From positions 87,961,468 to 88,025,467 of the forward strand of contig NC_088796.1 of the NCBI RefSeq assembly GCF_011386835.1: 64,000 nt of DNA. The letters run 5' to 3'. Positions 22,216 through 32,528 of the stretch are shown in pieces. The notes beneath the pieces were generated by a model that was given only the letters and a program-made list of their open reading frames with translations, made no database searches and was not told the DNA's origin. The position numbers and the translations under genes were made by a program. Position 1 is the stretch's first letter; every line of letters begins with the position of its first letter. The stretch comes from Chrysemys picta bellii. Lineage: Eukaryota > Chordata > Testudines > Emydidae.

Positions 22216-22310
<95 letters not shown>
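22216..22310. repeat. compound (TG)n(AG)n microsatellite
   Basis: About 75 bases of uninterrupted TG are followed by about 20 bases of AG, then CGAGCGCGAGCGC. Uninterrupted length implies high mutability. The open frame on the minus strand through this tract is an artefact of the repeat. Confidence 0.98.
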
Positions 22311-22356
22311 CGAGCGCGAGCGCTGCAAATAATTATGAAGAAAATAAGAGGCTGCC

Positions 22357-22359
<3 letters not shown>

Positions 22360-22385
<26 letters not shown>
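22360..22385. repeat. poly(A) tract
   Basis: About 26 consecutive A just downstream of the microsatellite. Confidence 0.9.
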
Positions 22386-22388
<3 letters not shown>

Positions 22389-23161
22389 TGGAAAAGTATC
22401 ATCTTGGCAGAGCCCCTTCAACTCATTCCACAAATAAAACTTTCTGTAGCCTGGCTACATTTTGGACCCAACAAAGAAAATATACATGAGAATGTTTTGT
22501 ATCCCAGCTGCTTGTTCTGTCAGTCACATGCTTCATAAAAACTTCAAATAATTCTGGTCTTGTAACCATGCCTAATTTAATATGAAAGTCAGAATTTCAG
22601 CTCAAACCCTTGGGGGCACTCAGCTGGATGGCTGTTAAATCTTTGCCAGTAGTTTGGAAAGAGTCAGGGCTGCAACAAACCACCCAGTCCACTCCCATAG
22701 TACTAAGCAAGCCAAGATGGTAATAAATTCAATAATCTGGAAAAAAGCCATTTGCACTGTACTAGTTTATAAGATATCAAGGACATCCTTGTAAGGGCAT
22801 CTTTAGCTTTACATATTTTCTCTTTACCCTCTCCCCACACCCAATCGCTTAGCATTAACAACAAACATAACATAATTAAGCTGCCAAATTCTTACCTGTA
22901 ACTCGAAGCTAGTTTACTTTTATGCCCTACTTTGGAGCATTCAGCAGGCCAACAGGGCCAGTTGTAATACTCCCAGATGAGAACAGAAGCCTTCCCAGTG
23001 GAATAGGCAGGCATCTGACCAAAAGCAAACAAAAAAAAACCCCTTCAACTTTCCTTTTTTGCAATTCCTTTCCCCCCACTCACCTCCTCTTCTCTCTTTC
23101 TTAGCCAAGATACTGAATGGATTAGCAAGTGTTGTTAAATAAGTTATTTGTGCTGTTAATT
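22386..23161. other. unannotated spacer
   Basis: Nothing recognised. Confidence 0.45.
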
Positions 23162-23169
23162 GTTTAGGC

Positions 23170-23301
23170 CAGTCATTTTCAACCTTTTTTCATTTGTGGA
23201 CCCCTAAAAAATTTCGAACGGAGGTGCAGACTCCTTTGGAAATCCTAGGCATAGTCTGTGGGACCCTCCAGGGTCCGTGGACTACAGGTTGAAAACCATT
23301 G
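23170..23301. mobile_element. 132-bp hAT MITE with exact 8-bp duplication
   Basis: The termini are CAGTCATTTTCAACC (23170-23184) and GGTTGAAAACCATTG (23287-23301). The flanks are GTTTAGGC at 23162-23169 and GTTTAGGC at 23302-23309. The CAG...CTG-like ends and 8-bp duplication define a hAT insertion. Confidence 0.9.
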
Positions 23302-23309
23302 GTTTAGGC

Positions 23310-24334
23310 ACTCTCCATTGTGTCACTTACTTGTATTTTCCCAACAAACCACTAGTGTAAATATAATAAGCAACGCTACCATACCTTTGTCCAATCTCTT
23401 AGTTTTCCAGTTCTTTCTTTATTCCATGAATGCTGAACTACTTTATTTTTTAACCTGCACATGAACAACCCAGAGTTCACATTGCTATGTCCATAATCAG
23501 GTTTTCATAAACATTTCACAGACGCACTCAAAGTGTTATGGGAAATTAAAACTCGGTACACAAAATACTCTCCAAAAGCAACTCTTTTCATGGCAGACTC
23601 TATGGGCTAGTGTTCACTTTTTGTCACTCAATCAAATATGGTACAACCCCAGTTTATTCAGGAATATTAAAAAAATCTTCAGATAAATAGGCTTTCAGAT
23701 GATTTGGGAGAAGGGGAGTTGACACACTGTAGTGTGCAATGCTGCTAGAAGATGCAATCAAACACTGGTTAATTCATGATTTGGAAATAACTGATTGCAC
23801 TGCAGAACAATTTGAATGAACTATTAAAATGATGGCGTTTGGGACTACAATCAAGTAATGTTTTCCTGTACCCCCTAACCACTTGTCATCTTTTTGAGCA
23901 AAAAGCAATGCTCTGGACTCATACAGCTCTTTCAATCCATCAATTTTGCCATGCTTTATAAACACTCATTTAGCTTCACAGGTAGTTAACTATTATTCCC
24001 ATTTTAAAAAGGCAGAAACGGAAGCACAAAAAGCAAACGCTGCTCCTCCCTCTGAGAGCCTGGTGTGGTTCTGCTACATGGGATAGAGAGGAAAGAAGAA
24101 CCTAATCCAGTTAGTCTACACTCTATGAACATCAGAGTACAGGTCTGTGAAGGCTCACAGTGCTACAATGCAAGAGAAGGATTTGGGGGAAGAAGGCTAC
24201 AGAGCACAACAGATCCATCAAGAGGTTGAAGGGGTGGGACACATCAGCTAAAGCAGCAGCAGCTGCACTGGCTCTGTATAAAATGCAGTTTAGTCCACAC
24301 AGTACACCTTCACATGGTTCATTGACTCAGGCAG
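23310..24334. other. unannotated spacer; possible MIR fragment near 23990
   Basis: ACTATTATTCCCATTTTAAAAAGGCAGAAACGGAAGCAC (about 23990-24028) resembles the 3' MIR tail (ATTATCCCCATTTTACAGATGGGGAAACTGAGGCAC). It may be the distal part of the MIR at 24335. Confidence 0.4.
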
Positions 24335-24729
24335 CATGCTGGGATCACATTTGCCCAATGTTACAAAGGAAATTAAGTGGCAAAAGAATAGAATTTGGAA
24401 CTCCCCGTCCTGTGCTTCAACCTTCTAGGCCAGAGGTGGGCAAACTACAGCCCAGAGGCCACATCCGGCCCGCGGGTTCTCCTGCCTGGCCCCTGAGTTC
24501 CTGGCCCGGGAGGCTAGCCCCCGGCCCCTCCCCTGCTGATTCCCCTTCCCCGCAGCTTCAGCTCACTGCGCCGCCGGCGCGATGCTCTGGGCGGAGGGGC
24601 TGCGAGCTCCTGGGACAGTGCAGCTGCAGAGCCGCGGCCTGACCCGATGCTCTGTGCTGTGCGGTGGCATGGCTGGCTCTAGCCAAGCGGCATGGGTGCC
24701 TGTCCTGGTGCTCTGGGCGGCACAACTGT

Positions 24730-24807
24730 AGCGCCGCCAGCCACCGGTGCTCCAGGCAGCGCCGCTGTAGCGCCGCCAGCCACCGGTGCTCCAGGCAGCG
24801 CCGTAAG
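24730..24807. repeat. 39-bp tandem duplication
   Basis: AGCGCCGCCAGCCACCGGTG is followed by CTCCAGGCAGCGCCG, and the unit occurs twice in direct order. In translation it gives the 13-residue repeat CSAASHRCSRQRR. Confidence 0.85.
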
Positions 24808-25112
24808 GAGGCAGGGAGTGTGGGGGGGTTGGATAGAGGGCTGGGGAGTTCAGGGTGGTGGTCAGGGGGCGGGGGTGTGAATAGGGGTTGGGGTGGTCCG
24901 AGGGCAGGGAACAGGGGGGTTGAATGGGGGAAGGAGTCCCGGAGGGGTAGTCAAGAAGGAGAAGAGGGGTTGGATGGGGCAGCGGGGAGCAGTCAGGGGC
25001 GGGGGTTCCAGAGTCGGTCAGGGAGCAGGGGGGTGGATGGGGCAGGAGTCCCGGGAAGGGATGTCAGGGGGCGAGAAGTGGGGGGGGGAGGGAGGAGGGT
25101 TTGGATAGGGGG

Positions 25113-25336
25113 CAGGGCCGGCTCCAGGGTTTTGGCCGCCTCAAGCAGCCAAACAAAACAAAAACAAAAAGCCGCGATCGAGATCTCCGGCGGCAATTCG
25201 GCGGGAGATCCTTCACTCTGAGCACGAGTGAGGGACCGACCACCGAATTGCCACCGAACAGCTGGACGTGCCGCCCCTCTCCTAAGTGGCCGCCCCAAGC
25301 ACCTGCTTGGTAAGCTGGTGCCTGGAGCCGGCCCTG
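25113..25336. mobile_element. 224-bp hAT MITE nested in a hAT element
   Basis: Perfect 16-bp inverted repeats, CAGGGCCGGCTCCAGG (25113-25128) and CCTGGAGCCGGCCCTG (25321-25336), are flanked by exact 8-bp duplications ATAGGGGG (25105-25112 and 25337-25344). The interior is CpG-rich. The insertion point is in the G-rich minisatellite of the host element. Confidence 0.95.
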
Positions 25337-25480
25337 ATAGGGGGTGGGGGCTGGGCCATGCCTGGCTGTTTGGGGAGGCACAACCTCCCCTAACTGGCCC
25401 TCCATACAATTTCCAAAACCCGATGTGGCCCTCAGGCCAAAAAGTTTGCCCGCCCCTGTTCTAGGCCATCCTTTCTCCAC

Positions 25481-27185
25481 AATAAAAGTGAAGTAACAAA
25501 TGCAGAGAAGGATTCTGAATCTGAATCCTTTCTGCACCATCACATGTCAATTAGGGAACAAAGAAGTCTCCCCCATTCCTGGCTATCATGCAGTTTGCAG
25601 GAATGGCTACCTTGTAGGATATCTATACAAATTTTTTTATTATTATTTTTTATGAGACTAGGTTATTTACCTATCACTCAACCCCAACTTGGAAGACCAG
25701 TGGACTGCTTTTTGTCTGATCCCTACCTTTTACCTGTCTGGCCCTAACAGCAATTAAAACTCAAACCGGCATAACTTTTGTGGTCATTGGAACACACATT
25801 TCTTCACACCGTGTCAAGATGCAGTTTCCAGGGAAGGTGATATTTGATTACAGAGCAAGCAAGTGATGTGGGGCTTTAACAATAATCCCCCCTCCTACCC
25901 CCAGGTTACAATGGTCCAAACCATATATTGTGTTTGATTTAGACCCAGGACGAGAAAGATGATTGATACCATACCAGCTGAAATGTGACAGGACTGAAAT
26001 AAAGTAATACAATAACTACTCAAAAGACAAACCGCCCTCTTCCCCCATATAGCTAAAAATATACGCATAGTACACCATGCAAAGAGCAATCCAAGTAAAT
26101 ACTATTTCTTTTAGGGCTGACCAAAGGATTACTGTTACGTGAGGAAATCAAGGCTGACTTTTTAAAAATCTAAAAATAATTCTAAGAATGCTTCCTGTCT
26201 CAATGCTTTGGACGAGAGAAAACAAATGAAAAGACTTACAGCCTACACGCCATCTAGGTCAGTGGTATTACACAACCTCCCTTTTAAAAAACATACTTCA
26301 AACGAATTCCTATACAGGATGCTCACAGGCTATAACTGATTGAAAACAAGTGCAAGATATGAAAGACACCCTGGAAGAAAAAAGAAAAAGAAAAAAAAAA
26401 AGCTTGTTTTCAGCCCTCTCTATGTCCCTAACAAACTGTAGAGGAAACTAAAAGGAAGTCTAATAGCCTGACCAGCTACTTATGATTAATTTTAACCCTC
26501 TGATGATTTAAAAAAGGAATAATATGTGCCTCTAACGTACTGTAAGGCTGCAAGATCAACTGAGGAAGGAGTTACATAAAATCAAAAGGCATTCACATTA
26601 CCAAAATCCCAACACGTATATTTCTATTTTATGTATTTGTAAGACACAAGCCATTACTTGGGAGAAGTATATAATTTTATAGAGTACAGGATTATTAAAA
26701 TATATCTATACTTCCCTCCCTTAGCTACCCCTTATTTTGTATGTCATGTCTCTTCCTCTTGCATCTTCCTTCTACACCCAGCCCCAATCCATTCATATGC
26801 ACTTAGATATTTCTGGTTCTTTTTGGACTCATTCCCATCCCCAACACCAAACTCCACTACACCTGGCAATTTTAATATTAAAACTATTTACATTCCAACA
26901 TGTATTATTTATTTCAATTTCTACTACAAATAACAGAAATGCCCATCCAGTCCTTTAGATACTTTGGACAAAAATAAATTATAATCCCTAAAAATATGTA
27001 TTAATACAACAGCCTATCTTCAACCCTTATAGCCAAAATTACCAATCAAACTCAATAAATAAAAGGTAAGTATGTTTTATTATATTATCATTGTGGCATA
27101 AGTACTGACCATTTCCCTCCCCTCAAGCCAAGTTTGTCAACTATTATGCTACATTTTATTGTATAGTACATTCTACAGATGGGAA
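25481..27185. other. unannotated AT-rich spacer
   Basis: No gene or repeat recognised. A-rich runs lie at about 26378-26402. The plus-strand open frame at 26658-26933 has no recognisable features. Confidence 0.45.
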
Positions 27186-27372
27186 AGGATGATCACAGGA
27201 CTGGGAGCCAAGGCATCTGGCTTCTATTCCTAGATTTGCAACAGACTCACTGTGTGACTTTGGGCAAATCATTCTATCACTCTGTGCCTCAGTGTCTCCA
27301 GCTGTAAAGCTGAATTCATAATCATTACCTACCTCACAGGGGCATTCTGTAGCTTAATTCATTAATGTGTGG
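27186..27372 (+). repeat. MIR-like SINE
   Basis: GACTGGGAGCCAAGGCATCTGGCTTCTATTCC, then CACTGTGTGACTTTGGGCAAATCA and CTCTGTGCCTCAGTGTCTCC follow the full MIR layout (core then tail). A short AT-rich gap separates it from a second MIR in the same orientation. Confidence 0.8.
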
Positions 27373-27492
27373 AACAAAATAGGAGAGAAAGCATGATCCA
27401 GGGGTTAGGTCACTTGCCTCAGACTTGAGAGACCTGGATTCAATTCCTTGCTCTACCACAGGCTTCCTATGTGACTATGGGTAAGTCACTTA

Positions 27493-28790
27493 GGGTATGT
27501 CTACACCAGTGGAAACCCAGGGTTCGAACTCGGGCTCAAACCTAACTCTTCTTCCGTCTGCACAGGAATCGCACTTACCCAGGGCTCGGACCCAGGGTAT
27601 CAGAACCCCATGGGGTGGAGGGCTTGAGCCTGAGTCAAGCCGGGACCTAGGATTCAAGACCTTTTGCTTTGCAGTGCAGATGCAGCTTGTGACGAAGTGG
27701 GGATTTTCCCTTGTTATGTTGTACGTGAGCCTATGTGAGTCTTACTGTTTTGCATGAATACTGTGTGCGCCTCGGTTTCCCTGTGTGCTGCACCAATACC
27801 TCGGTGGTGGGAATAGGGGTGTGAGACTTTGGCTGAGACCTCTGGGGCAGATGAGGCTGCTCCAGCTGCCTGCACGTATGCTATGAACGGTGCCCTTCGT
27901 AACCCTTCGTAACCAGGAGGGGGATGCAACCAGGTGACAACCAGGTGACTCTTTGCCCGGGAAGCAAGACAAAGACAACAAGGAGGAGGAGCAACAGGCA
28001 TGTCTGAGGTCAGGTCACTGGAAGTAGGCATCTGCTTGGAGGGACTGGAAGAGGGGGAGTCCAGGGCATCTGGCCCAGGACTCTCCAAGATGCACTTGGC
28101 TGAAAGTCACTGGTTTCTGTGCTAACAAGTTCTGTGTTCCTGTCGACTAATAAACCTACTGCTTTACTGGTTCACTGAGAGTCACTGCTGACTGCGGAGC
28201 TGGGGTGCAGGGCCCTCTTGCTTCCCCACGAGCCCCACCTGGGTGGACTCGCTGTGGGAAGTGCACGGTGTGGAAGGAGATGCTGAATGCATCCAAGATC
28301 AAACCCAAGAAGGTCGAAGCTGTGTAAGCTTCTTGCCCTGGCGACAGTACACTCAGAGAGAGGAGGCATGCTCCCTCAGAGTCCTGCCTGGCTTCATATG
28401 GAGTTGTTCCAGAGCATCGTCCTGGTGACTCCGTGACACAGCCACACTGGACTCATGCTCTGGAAGTCTGTCAAAAGTATCCCACAATACCATGGGCTGA
28501 CTTTCTTTGTCCTCTGAACAGGCAAGTTTGGTGGACAGTCAAATTTTCCTACATTGTACCACAAACAAAAGGCTAGAGCAGCCACATTTTGAGAGGGTGC
28601 TAGGAAGTCTGGAATATGGCTGACTGGACTCAGGCTCACATAATGCAGTGTAGATGCTAGACTCCCAGGTTGGGATCCAGGATTCAACAGTTCCTAACCC
28701 GAGGTTACAAATGAGTGTAGATGCTCAAGCCAAGGTCTGCTAACCTGAGTTCTACTAACCCTGGGCTGACATTCCAGTGTAGTCATACCC
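27493..28790. mobile_element. MITE with TTA duplication, interrupted by an LTR
   Basis: GGGTATGTCTACACCAGTG (27493-27511) is mirrored by TTCCAGTGTAGTCATACCC (28772-28790). The flanks are TTA at 27490-27492 and 28791-28793. The MITE halves are 27493-27687 and about 28439-28790. Its GGTTCGAACTCGGGCTC and CAACCTGGGAGTC-type interior resembles the MITE at 6534. A TWA duplication suggests a PIF/Harbinger-type transposase acting in trans. Confidence 0.85.
27688..28438 (+). mobile_element. solo LTR (endogenous retrovirus or LTR retrotransposon)
   Basis: The block starts TGTGACGAAGTGGGG and ends CCGTGACA, consistent with TG...CA LTR ends. It contains an AATAAA polyadenylation signal at 28149-28154, downstream of a promoter-like region, and a GC-rich R/U5-like tail. 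No internal viral genes are attached, so it looks like a recombined solo LTR. The possible duplication is CAGCT (27683-27687) and CAGCC (28439-28443), 4 of 5 matching. The orientation follows the polyadenylation signal. The open frames inside are not viral genes. Confidence 0.6.
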
Positions 28791-28905
28791 TTAATCTCTC
28801 TGTGCCTCAGTTCCCCTTCTGTAAAACTAGGATAATAGTAATTCCCTATTTTCAAGGGTGTTGTGAGGGAAAAGTATGTTAAATGATTGTAAGACACTCA
28901 GATAC

Positions 28906-29908
28906 TAATGCAGGCCATGTAAGTACCTTAGATAGATATATGCTTTGTGATCCCATTGAAGCCTCTAAGGAAATGCAAGGTATTATTGTATTAAACAATA
29001 CAATGAATCACAGTACTACTATATATTATATGCTATACTGAAAAGTCAGGAAGATTCTTGATTTATTTTAATAATTTGATGATGGTCATTGTTGACATAA
29101 AACTAGAAGCAGCACACTTGATATGGAAATCCATTTTGTCATGATCCAGTGGTTCTCCCCCACTATTGATCAATGGGTGAGGAATAAAATTTGCTTTAGA
29201 AGCAGATTAAATGTTATAATTCCCTGAGCAACTTTATAATAGATACCATCAAGTAAGAGAACATTCTGTATTACAACAAGAGTATGGTATAATAAATACT
29301 TGAGTTGAGCAATTACTGCAAAATACACTTTCTGTATTTGTTCACATTTAAAGACAAATTCACTTCAGCCAAGCTCACCGCTCTCTGCGGTCTGTGAACA
29401 TTCAAGTTTTATATGCATGAATTATTGCGGAAAATGAATGTTAAGCTCATGAATTTGAGTATTTGTACTGGAAGTGGTATATTTTATATGGAACTCTGTA
29501 CCTAGTAGCCTACTTTTCCTAGGAATTATGCCCTGTGCAAAATTTCTCTGGTCCAGAAAGGAAGAAAATTCAAACATTCTAAAATTCATATTTGACTCAC
29601 TGAGAGTCAAAGCCCAAGCGGCTTCCTGATGTCTTCCTTTTAATTATATAAGGCAGTTATACTCATCCAATCAGGAAACAGAAACTGGCATGTGACTTAT
29701 GTAACCAAGTACAACTAACCAACAAAGCTTGATTTTTCAATAGCTGAGTATCAAACATTGTTTGTAATCAGTCCATAAAGTTTAATAAAAATGGAAAAAA
29801 ATTGTCAAGTTAGTTAGAATAACTAACATGTTCAAGGAAAATGTGATTTCACAGACATTCAATGAGCAAAAGACGCTAAATCTGTTAAATAATTATCTGC
29901 AAATTATT
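28906..29908. other. unannotated AT-rich spacer
   Basis: Nothing recognised on either strand. Confidence 0.45.
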
Positions 29909-29910
29909 TA

Positions 29911-30255
29911 CAGTAGAACCTCCAAGTTACGAACACCTCGGAAATGGAGGTTGTTCACAACTCTGAAATGTTTATAACTCTGAACAAAATATTATGGTTG
30001 TTCTTTCAAAAGTTTACAACTGAACATTGACTTAATACAGCTTTGAAACTTTACTATGCAGAAGAAAAATGCTTCTCTCCCCCCCCTTTTTTTTAGTAGT
30101 TTATATTTAACACTGTGCTGTACTGTATTTGCCCCCCCCCTTTTTTTTTTTTTGGTCTCTGCTACTGCCTTATTGTGTACCTCCGGTTCCAAATGAGGTG
30201 TGTGGTTGACTGGTCAGTTCGTAACTCTGGTGTTCGTAAGTCTGAGGTTCTACTG
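29911..30255. mobile_element. 345-bp Tc1/mariner-like MITE with TA duplication
   Basis: CAGTAGAACCTCCAAGTTACGAACACC (29911-29937) is mirrored by GGTGTTCGTAAGTCTGAGGTTCTACTG ending at 30255. TA flanks both sides (29909-29910 and 30256-30257). The interior has C-runs followed by T-runs and no coding sequence. Confidence 0.85.
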
Positions 30256-30257
30256 TA

Positions 30258-31339
30258 CTAAGCTGTACTGAAAATTGTTCATATTAAGCTTTCTGGGTAG
30301 CCGCAGGAAATCTGTATTTAATTCCACTTCTTTGGTTTCATGCTCCCTAAACTAGCAGGAGTTGCGAAGAGAGAGCCTGCTCAGGCTCCATGAGAAAGAA
30401 CTGCTATGACAGCAGAAACATACAAGTCCTGGGAGGTCCAGAAGTGGAAATATATGACTCCAGCAACTATGATGAGGGAGACATCAACAAGAGAGAAGGA
30501 AAAGATATGCCCCTCCTTGTCCTACCCAATGGTTTTATCTGTGCTATGGGATAAAAAAACACTTCACATTTCTCAGTAGAGACATCTCCAGGTAATTAGG
30601 GGAAGCCAAATCTCATCTTTAATCAGAAAAATGGTGGCTTATAAAGAGGGCCTTGAGGATAGATAATGAAGGCCCTGATTCAGCTAAACACTTAAACCTA
30701 TACCTAACTTTAAGCAGGTTAGTAGCTCCACTGGCTTCCTCAGAAATCCAGGCAAAATGTAGAGAAATCTCTTGAATTTTAACAAAAACAAAAAGACATA
30801 TATTGCAAATGAGTTAGTCATCATTTCTTTGAAAACAAACAGGATCTCAAACATGGAAATGTTTAAAACTCTGTAGCTTGACTTCATTTCCTTTTGCAAT
30901 ATGGATGAGAAAGCATGACCAACAAGTTCACTGGCCTTCTGGGCTCAGTGCAAAGCCCTTCTTTTCCCAGACATTTGTCTAAGAAGAGTGGAGGAACTGA
31001 TTGTAATTAAAGTTTTTTTTATGTCCACAACTGAAAGGCATGGCATTGTATGAGTTTGTGTGTGTTTACCATATTTTGCATATGTGCTCTGAGCCATATG
31101 GAAGGACACAATTCATAAATAAAAAAATATATAATTTAAAACACTTTCTGTGAAAATTCAAAGTGTTGTAAACTGGAACATCACTAAATAAGAGATTTAA
31201 GAGTTTATTATATCATACCCAGAAGTACAGTGAGCACAAGTAAAAACAAATTCTTGTACCTTTTTATCAAGAGGTACAAAGTTACCATTTCCAGTGGTTT
31301 TCCCCATCAAAAGCAGAGAACAAAAACAGACATATTTTA
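30258..31339. other. unannotated spacer with a half-MITE scrap
   Basis: GGCCCTGATTCAGCTAAACACTTAAACCTATACCTAACTTTAAGCA (30671-30716) looks like one arm of a GGCCC(T/A)GATTC-type palindromic MITE. Otherwise nothing was recognised. Confidence 0.4.
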
Positions 31340-31411
31340 GGTCCTGATCTTGTAAAGAGTTCTGTAAGGACATCAAGTCTGTCTGGGAGGAGCTCATTGC
31401 AGGGTCAGGAC
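31340..31411. mobile_element. 72-bp palindromic MITE
   Basis: GGTCCTGATCTTGTAAAG (31340-31357) pairs with CATTGCAGGGTCAGGAC (about 31395-31411). It is similar to 12583-12691. Confidence 0.55.
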
Positions 31412-31570
31412 TTTGCTTAACAGTAAATGTAAAAGAAAACTTGCACCCACATAAGGCAGCTGTGAAGTGCTCTGGTGACATCACATAATTTTAGTTCAAA
31501 GAACTCATTAATATCAAGATAAAACCTCCCCCCAGTAGATTTGCAGCTTTCCATGCACAATTTTGAGACA

Positions 31571-31780
31571 CCTGGGGTTCAATTTTAAAATGCAGGAACC
31601 TTTACTAGGCACACAAAATTTGTGAGCAGCTCATATACATGTAGAGTCTGGATAATTGTGGATGCAACTGGTGACTATCTGAGCAATCCTACAATCCGCA
31701 TCAACAAAAGCAAGATATGTGGAGGAAAGTGTATGCCCAAATTACAAAATTGGGTACCCACATTTGAGAATTTGACCCAG
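31571..31780. mobile_element. probable inverted-repeat element
   Basis: CTGGGGTTCAATTTTAAAATG near 31571 is imperfectly mirrored by CATTTGAGAATTTGACCCAG ending about 31780. It has no coding content. Confidence 0.45.
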
Positions 31781-32520
31781 TGTGTTTAATACAGAGCATA
31801 CACTAACAAAGAGCACTATTTTAATCTCTCTTACAATTAATTCCTCTTCTTCTCCTCTAGTATTTTTTTTTTTACAGTTTGTATTTCGCCATGATATTTT
31901 GTCATGTTATGTTTGGTATAATGGTCTATTCCTAAGACTACAACCATCAAAAGGCAGATTTAAGAACTTCCAAAATCTTTTGAGTGTCTTTATTAAAAGC
32001 TTTGTACTCTGCCTTCTGTGCTCATACATTTAAAATAATATCCATCCTTCCAAACTATTATACATGTATTTTTTACAATATGTGAACAGAATATAAACAG
32101 ATGAGACAGACAGAGAATGAGGGCAACAGCTAAAAACAATCATAAAAAGGTTAAGCCTATTTCTGACAATACGTATTAAATATAATACTGAAATAAAGCA
32201 TATTTTTGAGCCAGCAGACCATTAAGACTCCTTTGGAGTCATTATAGTCAATCACATGAGTAAGAACCCAGGGACATTTAAATCATGTGGATTATTCAAC
32301 TGCCATGCATGAGTCTGCATTCTAAAACTTCTTATGAAGTTTTGGGGGAAGAAAAATTATGGAGTGTGAGAATGCAGCTCACCCAATGTTTTCCAAATCT
32401 AATAAGTATGTCATTCTAGTTTCTAAAATGCACCAAAAGTAACAGTTTTCCTTCTAGACCCCAGGCTCACTAAATTTCTACTCAGAATTAATTATATAAA
32501 TACTAGAGGGAAAGGAAACA
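31781..32520. other. unannotated AT-rich spacer
   Basis: Nothing recognised. It ends at the left copy of the hAT target duplication. Confidence 0.45.
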
Positions 32521-32528
32521 CTTGAAAG

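Larger units (their letters stand above)
24431..25458. mobile_element. 1,028-bp nonautonomous hAT element with exact 8-bp duplication
   Basis: The left end CAGAGGTGGGCAAACTACAGCCC is mirrored by GGCCAAAAAGTTTGCCCGCCCCTG at the right, with similarity continuing through GGCCACATC. The duplication TTCTAGGC lies at 24423-24430 and 25459-25466. Inside are a 39-bp tandem pair (24730-24807), a G-rich degenerate minisatellite (about 24800-25112) and a second hAT element (25113-25336). The open frames here follow the repeats and encode no domain. Confidence 0.93.
24335..25480 (+). repeat. MIR-like SINE 3' part, split by a hAT element
   Basis: TTGCCCAATGTTACAAAGGAAATTAAGTGGCAAAAGAATAG...GTCCTGTGCTTCAACCTTCTAGGC (24352-24430) fits the MIR end (GTCACACAGCAAGTCAGTGGC...CTAACCACTAGGCCA). 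The MIR continues CATCCTTTCTCC after the second TTCTAGGC (25459-25466). The SINE is therefore older than the hAT element inside it. Confidence 0.6.
27385..28905 (+). repeat. MIR-like SINE split by a MITE that carries an LTR
   Basis: The first part (27385-27492) runs GATCCAGGGGTTAGGTCACTTG...GTGACTATGGGTAAGTCACTTA. The second part (28791-28905) resumes TTAATCTCTCTGTGCCTCAGTTCCCC...CTGTAAAACTAGGATAATAG. Removing 27493-28793 restores an uninterrupted MIR, so this is the oldest layer of a three-level nest. Confidence 0.85.

Noticed and set aside
22161..22433. 90-codon minus-strand frame with a long TH dipeptide run
   Set aside because: It is the translation of the TG/AG microsatellite and adjacent poly(A).
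24160..25543. Several open frames up to 185 codons
   Set aside because: They sit in the nested hAT elements and their tandem or G-rich repeats. No transposase or other domain is visible.
27714..28687. Open frames of 61-124 codons on both strands
   Set aside because: They fall in the LTR and MITE of the 27.4-28.9 kb nest. No retroviral protein motif is present.
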